Shown here one piece after another: positions 25,009-34,641 of a DNA stretch of 64,000 nucleotides. The notes beneath the pieces are model-generated. The model was given only the letters and a program-made list of their open reading frames with translations. It was not told the origin of the DNA and searched no databases. This stretch comes from Lentimicrobiaceae bacterium (GTDB lineage Bacteria > Bacteroidota > Bacteroidia > Bacteroidales > Lentimicrobiaceae): the NCBI GenBank assembly GCA_020636745.1, contig JACJXH010000010.1:1-64000 (forward strand). The letters run 5' to 3'. The translations under genes were made by a program, and so were the position numbers. The stretch's first letter is position 1. Each line of letters opens with the position of its first letter.

Positions 25009-27081
25009 ATGACCCGGACACAGAATTCTGAGAATCCATCACTGGCTGAAAATATGATTTTCTCAGGCAAATTAAAGTTGTACAGAATTTTAATGGTTTT
25101 TTGTGCCATACTCTTTGTTGTATCAGGTATATTTATCAACAAGTTTGCTACAGAGGTTAATGACCCGCTTATTTTAAGATTAATTATCGCTTCCTTGTTT
25201 ATGGGCTTGTATATAGCCACCTATGTACATGCATTTTTCAGCAAAAATTTTCATTTATTTTTCAGTGCTTTGCTGATTCTGATGCTGGTATGGTCGGTAT
25301 ACATTGCCTATGCAAATGATTATGCTTTTTATGCCACTGTTATTTACCTGGTCATGGTTTCGTCCATTTCTTGGGCATTTAAGTCTCACAAAACCATTGC
25401 CATTTATGGTGTAAGTGCCGTGCTGTTTAATATGGTTTTTATGTATTTTTCTGATATTCCGCCCATTAATCAGATGGTTATCAGTTTGGCTGTTGTGGTG
25501 CTTTTGTTCCTTTCATTTATCATCATAAAATCGAAAAATCAATCTTATATGGCCCTTTATGAAAGTGAGCGTAAATTCAGGCTGTTGTTGCAATCACTTG
25601 GCGAAGGGGTGGTAATTTTCGATTATCAGTACAATTTCTTATATAGCAATCCGGCTGCCGCACTCATATTTGAAATGGAAACCAGTCAGCTGACAGGGAA
25701 GTCGCTGAACAGTTTCCTGGTTAGTGCCGGTTTTATAAGTCTGAAAGATGAACATGAAATGCAAAAACCCGACTTTACTGTTCATCACGAAATTGAAGTT
25801 GTTACCGCAAAAAAGAGTAAAAAGCATTTGCTGATTACCGAAACGCCTTACCACTACGGACAGGAAAATTTCAAAGGGATACTCGGGGTTATCAGGGATG
25901 TAACCAGCAGGAACATGGTGCAGGCTGAGTTGCGGCAAGCCAAAGAAAAAGCAGAAGAGAATGACCGCCTCAAATCGGCATTTCTGGCCAACATGAGTCA
26001 CGAAATCCGTACACCGATGAATGGCATACTGGGCTTTGCCGATTTGCTGAAAAACCCCGATCTTACCGGGCAACAGCAGGCGCAGTTTATTTCCATTATT
26101 GAACAAAGCGGGCATCGTATGCTCAACATCATCAACGACCTGATTTCTATCTCTAAGATTGAGTCGGGGCAGATGGAAGTTACCAATTCAGAAACCAATC
26201 TGAATGAAAGAATTGAGTTTCTGTATCACTTCTTTTATGCTGAAGCTTCTAAAAAAGGGCTTTCACTCTATTTTACCTGTGCCTTTCCTCCCTTGGAAGC
26301 CTATGTCATTACTGATAAGGAAAAGCTGGATTCAGTGTTGATAAACCTTATCAAAAATGCTATCAAATATACCGATCATGGCAGCATTACCTTTGGTTAC
26401 AGGGTTTGGGAAAAGGAAATTGAGTTTTTTGTCAGAGATACAGGCAAAGGTATTCCTCCTGACAAACTGGATATGGTTTTTGAGCGCTTTATGCAGGTTG
26501 ATTCAAGCGTAAACAGCGGGTATGAGGGAGCCGGCCTCGGACTGTCTATCTCCAAAGGATTGGTTGAGCTGATGGGAGGCCAGATTAAAGTGAAATCAGA
26601 AGATGCCGCTGGCTCTGAATTTAGTTTTACTATCCCCAGGAAGTTCGCACCTAAACGTCATCATGTGGCTGCTGATAAACCGGTAGCCGGTAAGAAAATG
26701 CTGGACGAAGACCGGAATATATTTGTACTGGTGGCTGAAGATGATGATACTTCTGCCAACTACCTGAAAACTATTCTGAGAATGAATAATTGCCGCTTTG
26801 TTTTGGTCAGAACCGGGAAAGAGGCAGTTGAAATGTGCCGACAGCAGAAATTTGATCTTGTACTGATGGATATTAAAATGCCTGAAATGGATGGATATTC
26901 GGCAGCCCGGATTATCAGGGAATTTTGTCCCGATATGCTGATTGTAGCGCAAACGGCTTACGCTCTGGAAACTGAAAAACTTAAATATAGCGATGTTTTT
27001 GACGAATATCTGACCAAGCCGGTAAAAGCCGAAGAATTAATAGCCATTCTTGATAAGCAGTTCAAGAATGAGAACTATTGA
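25009..27081 (+). CDS. Hybrid sensor histidine kinase with receiver domain
   Basis: A 690-residue membrane kinase. Residues 20-180 carry about six hydrophobic segments. A PAS domain follows (FRLLLQSLGEGVVIFDYQYNFLY, residues about 188-310). The HisKA site is the His of FLANMSHEIRTPMNGILGF, and the ATP-binding domain shows LINLIKNAIKYT, DTGKGIPPDKL, FERFMQV and GAGLGLSIS. The C-terminal receiver has EDDDTSANY and phospho-Asp in LVLMDIKMPEMDG, then QTAYA and LTKP. A phosphorelay partner must be elsewhere. No regulator gene is adjacent, so this may be an orphan. The signal is unknown. Confidence 0.96.
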   Translation: MTRTQNSENPSLAENMIFSGKLKLYRILMVFCAILFVVSGIFINKFATEVNDPLILRLIIASLFMGLYIATYVHAFFSKNFHLFFSALLILMLVWSVYIAYANDYAFYATVIYLVMVSSISWAFKSHKTIAIYGVSAVLFNMVFMYFSDIPPINQMVISLAVVVLLFLSFIIIKSKNQSYMALYESERKFRLLLQSLGEGVVIFDYQYNFLYSNPAAALIFEMETSQLTGKSLNSFLVSAGFISLKDEHEMQKPDFTVHHEIEVVTAKKSKKHLLITETPYHYGQENFKGILGVIRDVTSRNMVQAELRQAKEKAEENDRLKSAFLANMSHEIRTPMNGILGFADLLKNPDLTGQQQAQFISIIEQSGHRMLNIINDLISISKIESGQMEVTNSETNLNERIEFLYHFFYAEASKKGLSLYFTCAFPPLEAYVITDKEKLDSVLINLIKNAIKYTDHGSITFGYRVWEKEIEFFVRDTGKGIPPDKLDMVFERFMQVDSSVNSGYEGAGLGLSISKGLVELMGGQIKVKSEDAAGSEFSFTIPRKFAPKRHHVAADKPVAGKKMLDEDRNIFVLVAEDDDTSANYLKTILRMNNCRFVLVRTGKEAVEMCRQQKFDLVLMDIKMPEMDGYSAARIIREFCPDMLIVAQTAYALETEKLKYSDVFDEYLTKPVKAEELIAILDKQFKNENY

Positions 27082-27487
27082 TGGTTTTACAGTTTTAAAC
27101 AAATCTGTTTCCTAAAGCTGCTTTTTATATTCCCATACTGCCTCCAAATCTCCTCAGGCCTGCTATTGCCATTCAAAATGTAAAATCCTTTATTCCTCTA
27201 AAGAAGGCCTGCTCATCCTGACTGGCTGATTTTGTTCCCGGGGCTGTTTTTTTGCTTTGTTTTTTACTGCCTGTTTCTGCTAACCAGGCTTTTTGCGACT
27301 AATATTTGTGCTATTTTGCATAGAAACAAACTTAATTTTTTTGGTTGAATGGAAGTCGTTTGTTTGTAATGCACAGATATATAATGTGTAATGGCATTAT
27401 AAATGCGGATAATGATTCTTTTTTGGAGAAAAATATTTTCTGGTTATTTTAGCAGAATTATAATTGAATAATCATTAACTAATGACA
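27082..27487. other. Non-coding gap, nothing recognised
   Basis: About 400 AT-rich bases between the kinase and a lipoprotein gene, both plus strand. Short polypyrimidine runs are seen but no clear hairpin, repeat or gene. It probably holds the promoter of the lipoprotein gene. Confidence 0.4.
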
Positions 27488-28093
27488 ATGAAACAAACCC
27501 GTATTTTAGCTTTTCTTGCATGCATGGCTTTTTTGGCAGCATGTGGTACTCACAACAAAGCATTGAAACATGCATCCACACCGCCCGAAGGGATAACATT
27601 TACCAGGATTGAAAATTTTAAGGGATTTTCAGTGATTCAACTTCCATATGCAGGTTTTGGATTTGATAAAAATATGGATGTGAATGTGCGTAAAAACCAA
27701 ACAGATGCAGGTGTTTTTGTTCCGGGTGTCAGGTTTTACAACAATACCCTTATTCTGAAGTCGGATGTGGGCAAGGCCGAAAGTAGTCTGGATGATTATT
27801 GTGAATTGGTAAAAAAAATGTATCTCAACCATTTGATAAAGAGCACCTCTGAGCTTGAAGTGCAAAAAATACAACTGGATGGCCTTGAGGTGGCTCAAAT
27901 TAGACTCGTTACACCGGTTAACAAAGATTTGGTTAAGTATTCTTTCGGGTATATTCTGCCTCACCACAACAAGGCTGCTCTGTTTTTTATCAATGACGCC
28001 CTGGTTTCACCTTTAGAGGTTGCTGATTATAATACACGTCTTGAACAGGCTTTCAGGTATATGATACATACGGCTGACTTCCAGGATATCTGA
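27488..28093 (+). CDS. Lipoprotein of unknown function
   Basis: A 201-residue lipoprotein. I start at 27488 (MKQTRILAFLACMAFLAAC), with Cys19 as the lipidation site, rather than two codons earlier. The body (residues 35-200) alternates short strands and helices, e.g. FSVIQLPYAGFGFDKNMDV and a later VTPVNKDLVKYSFGYILP, without a family I recognise. It lies 130 bases upstream of the LUD gene on the same strand, so a shared transcript is possible but not clear. Confidence 0.7.
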   Translation: MKQTRILAFLACMAFLAACGTHNKALKHASTPPEGITFTRIENFKGFSVIQLPYAGFGFDKNMDVNVRKNQTDAGVFVPGVRFYNNTLILKSDVGKAESSLDDYCELVKKMYLNHLIKSTSELEVQKIQLDGLEVAQIRLVTPVNKDLVKYSFGYILPHHNKAALFFINDALVSPLEVADYNTRLEQAFRYMIHTADFQDI

Positions 28094-28223
28094 TTTTATT
28101 TTTCTGATAAGATCTTTCATTTCCCTGTGTTTCCTCTCATTTATGTGCCTTTTCAGGTATTGAGTTGCCGGCAATTGGTTAATTTTGTCATCGGACAAAT
28201 TATAATTTTTAAAGCCTGGTGTT

Positions 28224-28865
28224 ATGGAAACAGCCAATGAAGCATTACTGAAAGTTAAAAAGCAGCTTGAGCTGAATAATTTTGAAGTTTTTATAGCTGC
28301 TGACGCTGCTGAAGCCAGGGAAGTGTTTGAAAATAAAATACTTTCGAATCTGGAAATCTCAAGTGCATCATTTGCCGATTCAATGACCATGCTCTCCACC
28401 GGAGCACTGGAAGTGTTAAAGCACAAGGCCCCGGTAGAGTTTATTGATCCATTTGATGCAAACGAAGGGATGGAGGGCAAAATCCGACAGCGGAAAAGGG
28501 CGCTCACAGTAGATTTGTTTCTTACAGGCACCAACGCCATCACCGAAAAAGGGCAGTTGGTCAATCTTGACATGATTGGAAACAGGGTAGGAGCCATTAC
28601 ATTCGGGCCAACTTATGTAGTGTTGTTTGTTGGTAAAAATAAGCTGGTAAAAGATCTCGATGCAGCATTTCATCGCATCAGAACTGTGGCAGCTCCGCTC
28701 AATGTAAAACGTCATGATAAATTTAAAACACCGTGTCAGATAACCGGCATTTGCGATGATTGCCGGAGCCCGCACCGGATATGCAACACATGGACCATTA
28801 CAGAAAAATCCTATCCACCCAAAAGAATTAAGATTATTCTGATTGATCAGGAAATGGGATTGTAA
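28224..28865 (+). CDS. LUD-domain protein (LutC/YkgG-like)
   Basis: A 213-residue protein of the LUD family (formerly DUF162). Typical blocks are LTVDLFLTGTNAITEKGQLVN, MIGNRVGAITFGPTYVVLFVG and the cysteine-rich tail CQITGICDDCRSPHRICN. LutC works with the LutA/LutB iron-sulphur proteins in lactate oxidation. Stand-alone LUD proteins with this cysteine tail, like this one, occur widely without them and their role is not established. The four cysteines could bind a metal or iron-sulphur cluster. No lutA or lutB is nearby. Confidence 0.85.
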   Translation: METANEALLKVKKQLELNNFEVFIAADAAEAREVFENKILSNLEISSASFADSMTMLSTGALEVLKHKAPVEFIDPFDANEGMEGKIRQRKRALTVDLFLTGTNAITEKGQLVNLDMIGNRVGAITFGPTYVVLFVGKNKLVKDLDAAFHRIRTVAAPLNVKRHDKFKTPCQITGICDDCRSPHRICNTWTITEKSYPPKRIKIILIDQEMGL

Positions 28866-28899
28866 GCCGAAGGTGCCAGCGAGATCTGTGCTTTGCTGG

Positions 28900-29772
28900 T
28901 TATTTCTTCTGTTCCAGTTGGCTTATAATAGCCATTACATCCTGTTCGCCCAGTCCGTTGCTATATGCCAGGTTGTACTGGTCGAACAATGGCTGCATCA
29001 GCGGCGCATTGAGTCCGGCTTCGCGGGCCAGTCTTAAATCCTTAACCAGATGTTTCAGTGCAAAAGCGGCCGGATAGGATTTGGCGAGAATAGCAGGCGT
29101 TTTAATCTTGGTGATGCCATTTCCACAGGCACCTTCATTCACAATGGTGAGCATATCTTCTGTACGAACGCCATTCTTTTCGGCAAACAAAACCGTCTCG
29201 GCCAGTCCCTGTAAGTTAAGTCCCAGTAAGTAGTTAATGGCCAGTTTGGCCGAGCTGCCAACCCCGACAGGGCCCAGGAGCAAGGCGAGTTTGCCCAGTA
29301 CATCAAAAAAAGGCAGGGCTTTGTTGTAATCCTCAGCAGTGCCACCAACTAAAATAATGAGGGCTCCGTCCTGGGCAGGCTTTACACTGCCCGAAACAGG
29401 CGCTTCAAGAAAATGTAACTGATGCCGGCTGCAGGCAGCTGACAAATAGCGGGAAGTGTCAGGCGAAACCGTACTCATGTTCACAATCAGTTTCCCTTCG
29501 CCTTGAGCAGAAAGCAGGCCATTTTCATATTCAAAAATATGCTTCACTGCCGCATCATCAGATAACATGGTAAAGATAATATCGCAGGTCTCCATCAATT
29601 GGCGGGGACTTGAAGCTGAAGTAGCTCCCAAAGCCAGCAACTCATCTTCTTTTGAGCGGTTGCGATTAAATACAGAAACTTCAAATCCTGCCTTCAACAG
29701 GTTTTTTACCATAGGATTTCCCATATTTCCCAGGCCAATCCATCCTGCTTTTAATTTATTGATTGCAGTCAT
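28900..29772 (-). CDS. 3-hydroxyisobutyrate-dehydrogenase-like NAD(P) oxidoreductase
   Basis: A 290-residue beta-hydroxyacid dehydrogenase. NAD(P)-binding motif WIGLGNMGNPMVKNLLKAG at the N-terminus, the substrate motif EAPVSGSVKPAQDGAL near residue 120, and the catalytic lysine in SSAKLAINYLLGL. The residues FNRNRS after the second strand suggest NADP preference, since an Arg follows the Asn. Family members act on 3-hydroxyisobutyrate, tartronate semialdehyde, glyoxylate/succinic semialdehyde or related compounds, and the exact one cannot be told. It is convergent with the LUD gene, and three 11-bp direct repeats lie 28 bases upstream. Confidence 0.88.
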   Translation of the reverse strand: MTAINKLKAGWIGLGNMGNPMVKNLLKAGFEVSVFNRNRSKEDELLALGATSASSPRQLMETCDIIFTMLSDDAAVKHIFEYENGLLSAQGEGKLIVNMSTVSPDTSRYLSAACSRHQLHFLEAPVSGSVKPAQDGALIILVGGTAEDYNKALPFFDVLGKLALLLGPVGVGSSAKLAINYLLGLNLQGLAETVLFAEKNGVRTEDMLTIVNEGACGNGITKIKTPAILAKSYPAAFALKHLVKDLRLAREAGLNAPLMQPLFDQYNLAYSNGLGEQDVMAIISQLEQKK

Positions 29773-30117
29773 ATTTAAAACGTTGTTTGGTTTTTAATGC
29801 ATGTTTAAATCATGTTTAAATCATGTTTAAACACCATTTAAACTGTTTAAATTCAGAGTTAAGCGCTTTAATTTCCGATGAGGCGCCCATCAGCTTGCAA
29901 ATATCTGCACTTTTATTCAAACGAACCAGGTTGATTTTTCAAACCCTGGGGTCTGGTAAAATGAACCGTAACGTTTACAGCCTCCTTGAATGATTAAAAG
30001 GGCAGGTAATCAATGCTTAATCAGGCTGAGGAAGGATGTATGGTAGCCTTTTGTACTGCAATCCGAATGATCATTGTACGAAGATGATACTGGTTTGCGA
30101 TGGTTCATGAGCGGGAT
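29773..30117. other. Gap with direct repeats and otherwise no gene
   Basis: About 345 bases between two minus-strand genes. The first part carries the three CATGTTTAAAT repeats listed separately. Otherwise nothing recognisable. Confidence 0.5.
29800..29832. repeat. Three 11-bp direct repeats upstream of the dehydrogenase
   Basis: CATGTTTAAAT occurs three times in a row (29800, 29811, 29822; last base differs in copy 3), followed by further half-sites such as CATTTAAACTG. The spacing of 11 bases is one helical turn. It starts 28 bases upstream of the dehydrogenase start codon at 29772, in the right place to be an operator array. Confidence 0.6.
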
Positions 30118-30498
30118 TTACTGAATGGAATCAAAATAAGCTTTGGCATCTTCTCCAAACAGTTCGATATTTTTGCCAATAATTTTATAGGTTGCGTGCT
30201 GGCCCGATACCCGCGAAAAATGTATTTCATAATCTACACCATCTTCACACATCAGGATTTTTGCCAGATTCACATTTCTTTCTGATGTCAGTTGCTTATT
30301 GCAATATATACAACTAAATTCAAGTATCTGCCCTTTCAGTACTTCAAAATCGGGGTGTTTGATGACTTTGTAATTGCCCAAACCCGGATGTAATAAAATA
30401 ATCCCTTCCTTGTTCCAAAGGTTGCGGGTTGAGAATACGATGTTTTCACCCACATTGAGCAGGTTTAAGCAATGCGGACATTTAAAATCTGCAGCCAT
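30118..30498 (-). CDS. Small two-CxxC zinc-ribbon-like protein
   Basis: A 126-residue cytoplasmic protein. The start at 30498 (MAADFKCPHCLNLLNVGEN) was chosen because the upstream residues are not coding-like. The pairs Cys7-x2-Cys10 and, near residue 61, FSCIYCNK, make a likely zinc ribbon. The rest is beta-rich (RVSGQHATYKIIGKNIELF). No family was recognised. It has no nearby partner gene on its strand. Confidence 0.65.
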   Translation of the reverse strand: MAADFKCPHCLNLLNVGENIVFSTRNLWNKEGIILLHPGLGNYKVIKHPDFEVLKGQILEFSCIYCNKQLTSERNVNLAKILMCEDGVDYEIHFSRVSGQHATYKIIGKNIELFGEDAKAYFDSIQ

Positions 30499-30941
30499 GA
30501 CTTTTTGTTTCTGTTGACTAAAGTTACAAAAAAACCGGCTCAGATACAAGTTTTCCAGCTTTTACAGAGGTGTGCTTTGCCGAAAGAACTTGGTTGCTAT
30601 GAATTTAACAGGTAATTATGGGAAAAGTACGTGCCATAGAACGATTTTGTATACAGGCTGTATGAACCAAAGGCAAGCCATTTACTGTGACCATTTAATT
30701 CTGTATCCCATATTAAATTGAAGAAACTTAGCCGGCATAAAGTTTATGGTTCTGACATTTATTCATGCAAACTCATTTATCCCGGAATTAAATCAATGAT
30801 TGAATGGCTTGCAAACGGCATCGGGCAGGCTTCGGGTAAAAGGAGTGGCATAAGTTTGCGCTTAACTGAATATTTATGCTTAATTTTGAAGGAAGCCGTA
30901 AGCAGGCGGCAGTATATCACTGGTGAGGCAAATGTAATTTT
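30499..30941. other. 443-bp divergent promoter region
   Basis: It separates the minus-strand zinc-ribbon gene from the plus-strand antiporter gene, so it should hold both promoters. An 84-codon plus-strand frame that crosses into the antiporter has no coding character. Nothing else was recognised. Confidence 0.45.
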
Positions 30942-32948
30942 ATGGAAATACCTATACTTAAAGAAGTTGTAATTATTCTCGGGCTATCAGTTCTTATCAT
31001 TCTGGCGTTTCAGCGGCTAAAAATGCCCTCTATTCTGGGTTTTCTTATTACCGGAATGATTGCCGGACCCAATGGCTTGAGTCTAATAAGCGCGTCGCAT
31101 GAGGTGGAGATTCTCTCCGAAACGGGTGTTATTTTCCTTCTGTTTATTATTGGAATTGAGTTTTCGATTAAAGGGCTTGCCCGGGTAAAGCATACTGTAT
31201 TGCTGGGTGGTTTGCTTCAGGTGGGTGGTACTATTTTGCTTACATTTCTTTTGGCATATTTGTTGGGTCTTACTGCGCCTCAGGCTGTTTTTATGGGATT
31301 TCTTATCTCGTTAAGCAGTACCGCTATTGTGTTGAAAATGCTGGCCGAAAAAGGGCAGATGACCTCTCCCCAGGGGCGTATTGCATTGGCTATCCTTATC
31401 TTTCAGGATATTATTGTAGTGCCGATGATTCTGGTAACTCCCTTACTTGCAGGCAATGGGGGTAATTTGTGGATAACCGTATTGGGGCTGATAGCCAAAT
31501 TTGCGCTGGTAGTGGGTTTGCTGATTGTACTTGCCCGGTATGTGGTGCCTGAGCTGCTGCACCGGGTAGTGAAAACACGAAGCCGTGAGCTATTTATACT
31601 CACCATTGTTGTGCTGTGTTTTGCCACAGCCTGGCTCACCTCCTCAGTCGGACTTTCACTGGCGCTGGGCGCTTTCTTTGCCGGTCTTATTATTTCTGAG
31701 TCGGATTACAGCCACCAGGCCACAGCCAATATTCTCCCTTTTCGCGAAATATTTATCAGTTTCTTTTTCGTGTCTATTGGCATGTTGCTCGATCTGCGGT
31801 ATTTTCTTGACCACTTCCTTATTCTGATTCTTTTTACCATTGGTGTTGTTTTGCTAAAAATGGTGGTGGTGGCACTCACGGTCTTGCTTATGCGCTTTCC
31901 GCTGCGTACGGCATTGATTTCAGCCTTTACCCTGTTTCAGGTAGGAGAGTTTGCCTTTTTGCTTTCTACCATCGGTATTCGCAATAACCTGCTGACAGAA
32001 GATGTTTACCAGAACTTTCTGGCCATTTCAATCCTCACAATGGGATTGACCCCCTTTATTGCAGCTTATGCTGACCAAATGGCTGATTGGCTTATCAGGG
32101 CATGGCTTCCGGGGAATGTACGTCAGCGATTGATCAAATACCATAATCGCAAGAAATCCCATGAAGAAGAAATGACCTCTCAGTTGCATGATCATCTGAT
32201 TATTATCGGATTTGGGATTAATGGACATAATGTGGCGCGTACTGCCAATAAAGCAAATATTCCTTATGTTGCCGTTGAGCTTGATCCTGATATTTTCAGG
32301 GAAGCCAGAGCCGAAGGATATCCTGTTATTTATGGCGATGCTGCCGATGAGTTGATTTTGCATCATATGCATGCCCACGAAGCAAGGGTTGTGGTGATTG
32401 CCATTTCTGATCCTGAAGCCACCAAAAAGATTATTACTATCCTTCGTCAGATTACTGAAACGGCTCATGTGATTGTGCGTACCCGCCACGTGAATGAAAT
32501 TGATGAAATTCTGAAACTGGGCGCCGATGAGGTGATTCCTGAGGAATTTGAAACTTCTATTCAGATATTTACGCGGGTACTGAACCGCTACCTGATTCCT
32601 TACGACAAAATTCAATCATTTGTGAGTCATGTCAGAGCGCATAATTACGAGCTTCTCAGCGCTTCAGGCACCGATGAGCAAAATCCGCCTCATATGCAGT
32701 TGCATATTCCTGATATGGTGATTGCTACTCTTCCGGTGCAGGGAGGCGTCAATAAAATTGTGGGAAAAACGATTGTCGAAAGTGGACTTAAGAGTCAGTT
32801 CAATGTGACAGTTCTTGCTATTCGCAGACAAAACCGCTACCTGACCAAAATTTCGCCACAAATGACCATCGAAACTGACGATATGCTCTACCTGTTTGGA
32901 AGTCCCGAAAAAATTGCAGAGGTCAACAGGTTTTTAGTTTTAAGATAA
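30942..32948 (+). CDS. Kef/CPA2-type cation:proton antiporter with TrkA-N and TrkA-C
   Basis: A 668-residue membrane protein. Residues 1-385 are the Na+/H+ exchanger-type transporter with about 12 segments (GFLITGMIAGPNGLSL, FLLFIIGIEFSIKGL, SLSSTAIVLKMLAEKG, LALGAFFAGLIISES). A TrkA-N nucleotide-binding domain follows at about residues 415-540 (HLIIIGFGINGHNVARTA, then YGDAADELIL) and a TrkA-C domain at about 570-665. It exports potassium, or sodium, in exchange for protons and is probably controlled by NAD(H) or another ligand at the TrkA-N site. Lone gene; no KefF/KefG-type flavoprotein beside it. Confidence 0.94.
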   Translation: MEIPILKEVVIILGLSVLIILAFQRLKMPSILGFLITGMIAGPNGLSLISASHEVEILSETGVIFLLFIIGIEFSIKGLARVKHTVLLGGLLQVGGTILLTFLLAYLLGLTAPQAVFMGFLISLSSTAIVLKMLAEKGQMTSPQGRIALAILIFQDIIVVPMILVTPLLAGNGGNLWITVLGLIAKFALVVGLLIVLARYVVPELLHRVVKTRSRELFILTIVVLCFATAWLTSSVGLSLALGAFFAGLIISESDYSHQATANILPFREIFISFFFVSIGMLLDLRYFLDHFLILILFTIGVVLLKMVVVALTVLLMRFPLRTALISAFTLFQVGEFAFLLSTIGIRNNLLTEDVYQNFLAISILTMGLTPFIAAYADQMADWLIRAWLPGNVRQRLIKYHNRKKSHEEEMTSQLHDHLIIIGFGINGHNVARTANKANIPYVAVELDPDIFREARAEGYPVIYGDAADELILHHMHAHEARVVVIAISDPEATKKIITILRQITETAHVIVRTRHVNEIDEILKLGADEVIPEEFETSIQIFTRVLNRYLIPYDKIQSFVSHVRAHNYELLSASGTDEQNPPHMQLHIPDMVIATLPVQGGVNKIVGKTIVESGLKSQFNVTVLAIRRQNRYLTKISPQMTIETDDMLYLFGSPEKIAEVNRFLVLR

Positions 32949-33123
32949 AAGGAGTTTATTCTTTATCTGAAAATGTGCCATATGCCTGATTGTTGCAGGG
33001 TTTTGCGCGTTTTTCATTCTTCAGGCTAAGGGCAATACCTGTTTTCAGCGGATTATTAGGAAAAATGACTATGCTGTCTGGTTGACTTAGCAAAAAAGTA
33101 TGGTTTACTATACTGTCGCCGGC

Positions 33124-33786
33124 TTATTTTGAAAAAACATATTGTATCATGTTGGCTCCCATTCGCAGGGCTTTTTGCCTGTTTTCCTCGGGGTCGTTAT
33201 GTACAGCCCGGTCTTCCCAGCCGTCACCCAAATCGCACTCGTAGGAGTAAAAGCAAACCAGCCTTCCTTCCCAGATTAGACCAAAGCCCTGTGCGGGTTT
33301 ATTGTCGTGTTCATGAATTTTGGGGAGCCCGTTGGGAAACTGAAATTTCTGATGGTAAATAGGGTGATTAAAGGGCAGCTCAATAAAATCAAGTTCAGGA
33401 AACACCTTTTTCATCATGGGCCTGATGTATTGATCAAGCCCGTAATTGTCATCAATATGCAGAAATCCTCCGGCCATCAGGTAATTACGCAAATTTCCGG
33501 CCTCCTGCTCGTCAAATACAACATTGCCATGCCCGGTCATATGCACAAAAGGATAATTGAAAATGTCGGTGCTGCCGGCATCAACAGTAGCGTAATCCTT
33601 GTCAATATTGGTTTTTAGATTGCGATTGCAGAAGTCAATCAGGTTGGTAAGCGAGGTAGGATTGGCGTACCAGTCGCCTCCTCCTCTGTATTTTAGCAAG
33701 GCAATCTGATATGAAGCCGGTGGAGCCCATGCAACAATGCCGGTCAACACAAAAAGAAAGATGATGGCTTTTATTTTCAGTTTCAT
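33124..33786 (-). CDS. DUF4159-family exported protein
   Basis: A 220-residue protein with a signal-like start (MKLKIKAIIFLFVLTGIVAW). DUF4159 features are YRGGGDWYANPTSLTNLIDF, FVHMTGHGNVVFDEQEAGNL, RNYLMAGGFLHIDDNYGLD and SYECDLGDGWED. DUF4159 domains resemble glutamine-amidotransferase-like folds and occur beside MoxR/BatA-type gene clusters in Bacteroidota, but no such cluster is visible here. The gene lies 41 bases upstream of nothing on its own strand except rsmE (stop at 33828), which is likely co-transcribed ahead of it. Confidence 0.88.
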   Translation of the reverse strand: MKLKIKAIIFLFVLTGIVAWAPPASYQIALLKYRGGGDWYANPTSLTNLIDFCNRNLKTNIDKDYATVDAGSTDIFNYPFVHMTGHGNVVFDEQEAGNLRNYLMAGGFLHIDDNYGLDQYIRPMMKKVFPELDFIELPFNHPIYHQKFQFPNGLPKIHEHDNKPAQGFGLIWEGRLVCFYSYECDLGDGWEDRAVHNDPEENRQKALRMGANMIQYVFSK

Positions 33787-33827
33787 AAGATGATGCTTGT
33801 TAAATAAACAGGTGCAATGGGGCGTTG

Positions 33828-34565
33828 TTACAGGTCAGTAGAAGGTTCGTTGAGCAAATTTACAATAAAACAGGATGCCAGTGCTGCAGTTTCGGTACGC
33901 AACCTGGCTTTGCCCAGACTTACAGGCTTAAATTCATGGTCGAGCGCCAGTTTTATTTCGCGTTGACTAAAGTCACCTTCAGGGCCAATCAAAACAAGGA
34001 CATCCGTACCGGGCTTACAGGCGTCTTTCAGGTGCGGACGTGGTAAGTCGTCAACCCAGGCAATAAAACGCTTGCTGATGGCCGGGCCGGTAATGACTTT
34101 ATCGAGTGCCACGGGCTCATTCAGTTTCGGAAGCCGGCTTTTCAGCGATTGTTTCATGGCCGATACCAAAACCTTCATCAGGCGGTCAGTCCGCAGTTTC
34201 TCACGCTCTGAATGGTCGCAGTAAACAGGTGTAATTTCTGCCAGTCCGAACTCTGTTGCTTTTTCAAGAAACCACTCAAAACGAGCTATATTTTTAGTAG
34301 GAGCAACTGCCAGGTGCAGCCTGAATTTCGGTTCTTCGCTAAATTCAGCTTCAATCAGCCTGATGGTACACGATTTTGGGTTGTTGTCTTCCAGCAGAGC
34401 TTTGGCTATACTTCCGATACCATCGGTAAGTGTAAGGGTATCACCTGGCTTTAGTCGCAACACTTTTGCTGCATGAATGGCTTCATCTGCCGGTAACTGG
34501 TGATATACATCGCCGCTTTTAAAGGCATTAAACAAATTCTTTCCGGGTAAATAAAATAATTGCAT
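33828..34565 (-). CDS. rsmE: 16S rRNA (uracil-1498-N3)-methyltransferase RsmE
   Basis: A 245-residue SPOUT-class RNA methyltransferase. The start at 34565 (MQLFYLPGKN) matches the family's start. The PUA-like N-terminus (EAIHAAKVLRLKPGDTLTLTDG) leads into the knotted domain with WFLEKATEFGLAEITPVYC, SERE, QSLKSRLP, and the SAM knot LIGPEGDFSQREI and LGKARLRTETAALAS. It methylates U1498 of 16S rRNA. It precedes the DUF4159 gene by 41 bases. Confidence 0.97.
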   Translation of the reverse strand: MQLFYLPGKNLFNAFKSGDVYHQLPADEAIHAAKVLRLKPGDTLTLTDGIGSIAKALLEDNNPKSCTIRLIEAEFSEEPKFRLHLAVAPTKNIARFEWFLEKATEFGLAEITPVYCDHSEREKLRTDRLMKVLVSAMKQSLKSRLPKLNEPVALDKVITGPAISKRFIAWVDDLPRPHLKDACKPGTDVLVLIGPEGDFSQREIKLALDHEFKPVSLGKARLRTETAALASCFIVNLLNEPSTDL

Positions 34566-34600
34566 GAAGGAGTGGTTGATGTAGTGCAAAATTAAAAAAA

Positions 34601-34622
34601 AAGGCCGGTTAGAGCCGGCCTT
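34601..34622 (-). terminator. Terminator after the sortilin-like gene
   Basis: AAGGCCGG and CCGGCCTT pair as an 8-bp stem with a 6-base loop, followed on the minus strand by a run of nine Ts. It lies 20 bases beyond the stop codon of the large T9SS gene (34642). Confidence 0.9.
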
Positions 34623-34641
34623 AGTTGTGGTTTAATTTGTC

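Noticed and set aside
30718..30972. 84-codon plus-strand frame
   Set aside because: It overlaps the antiporter start in another frame and has no coding character.
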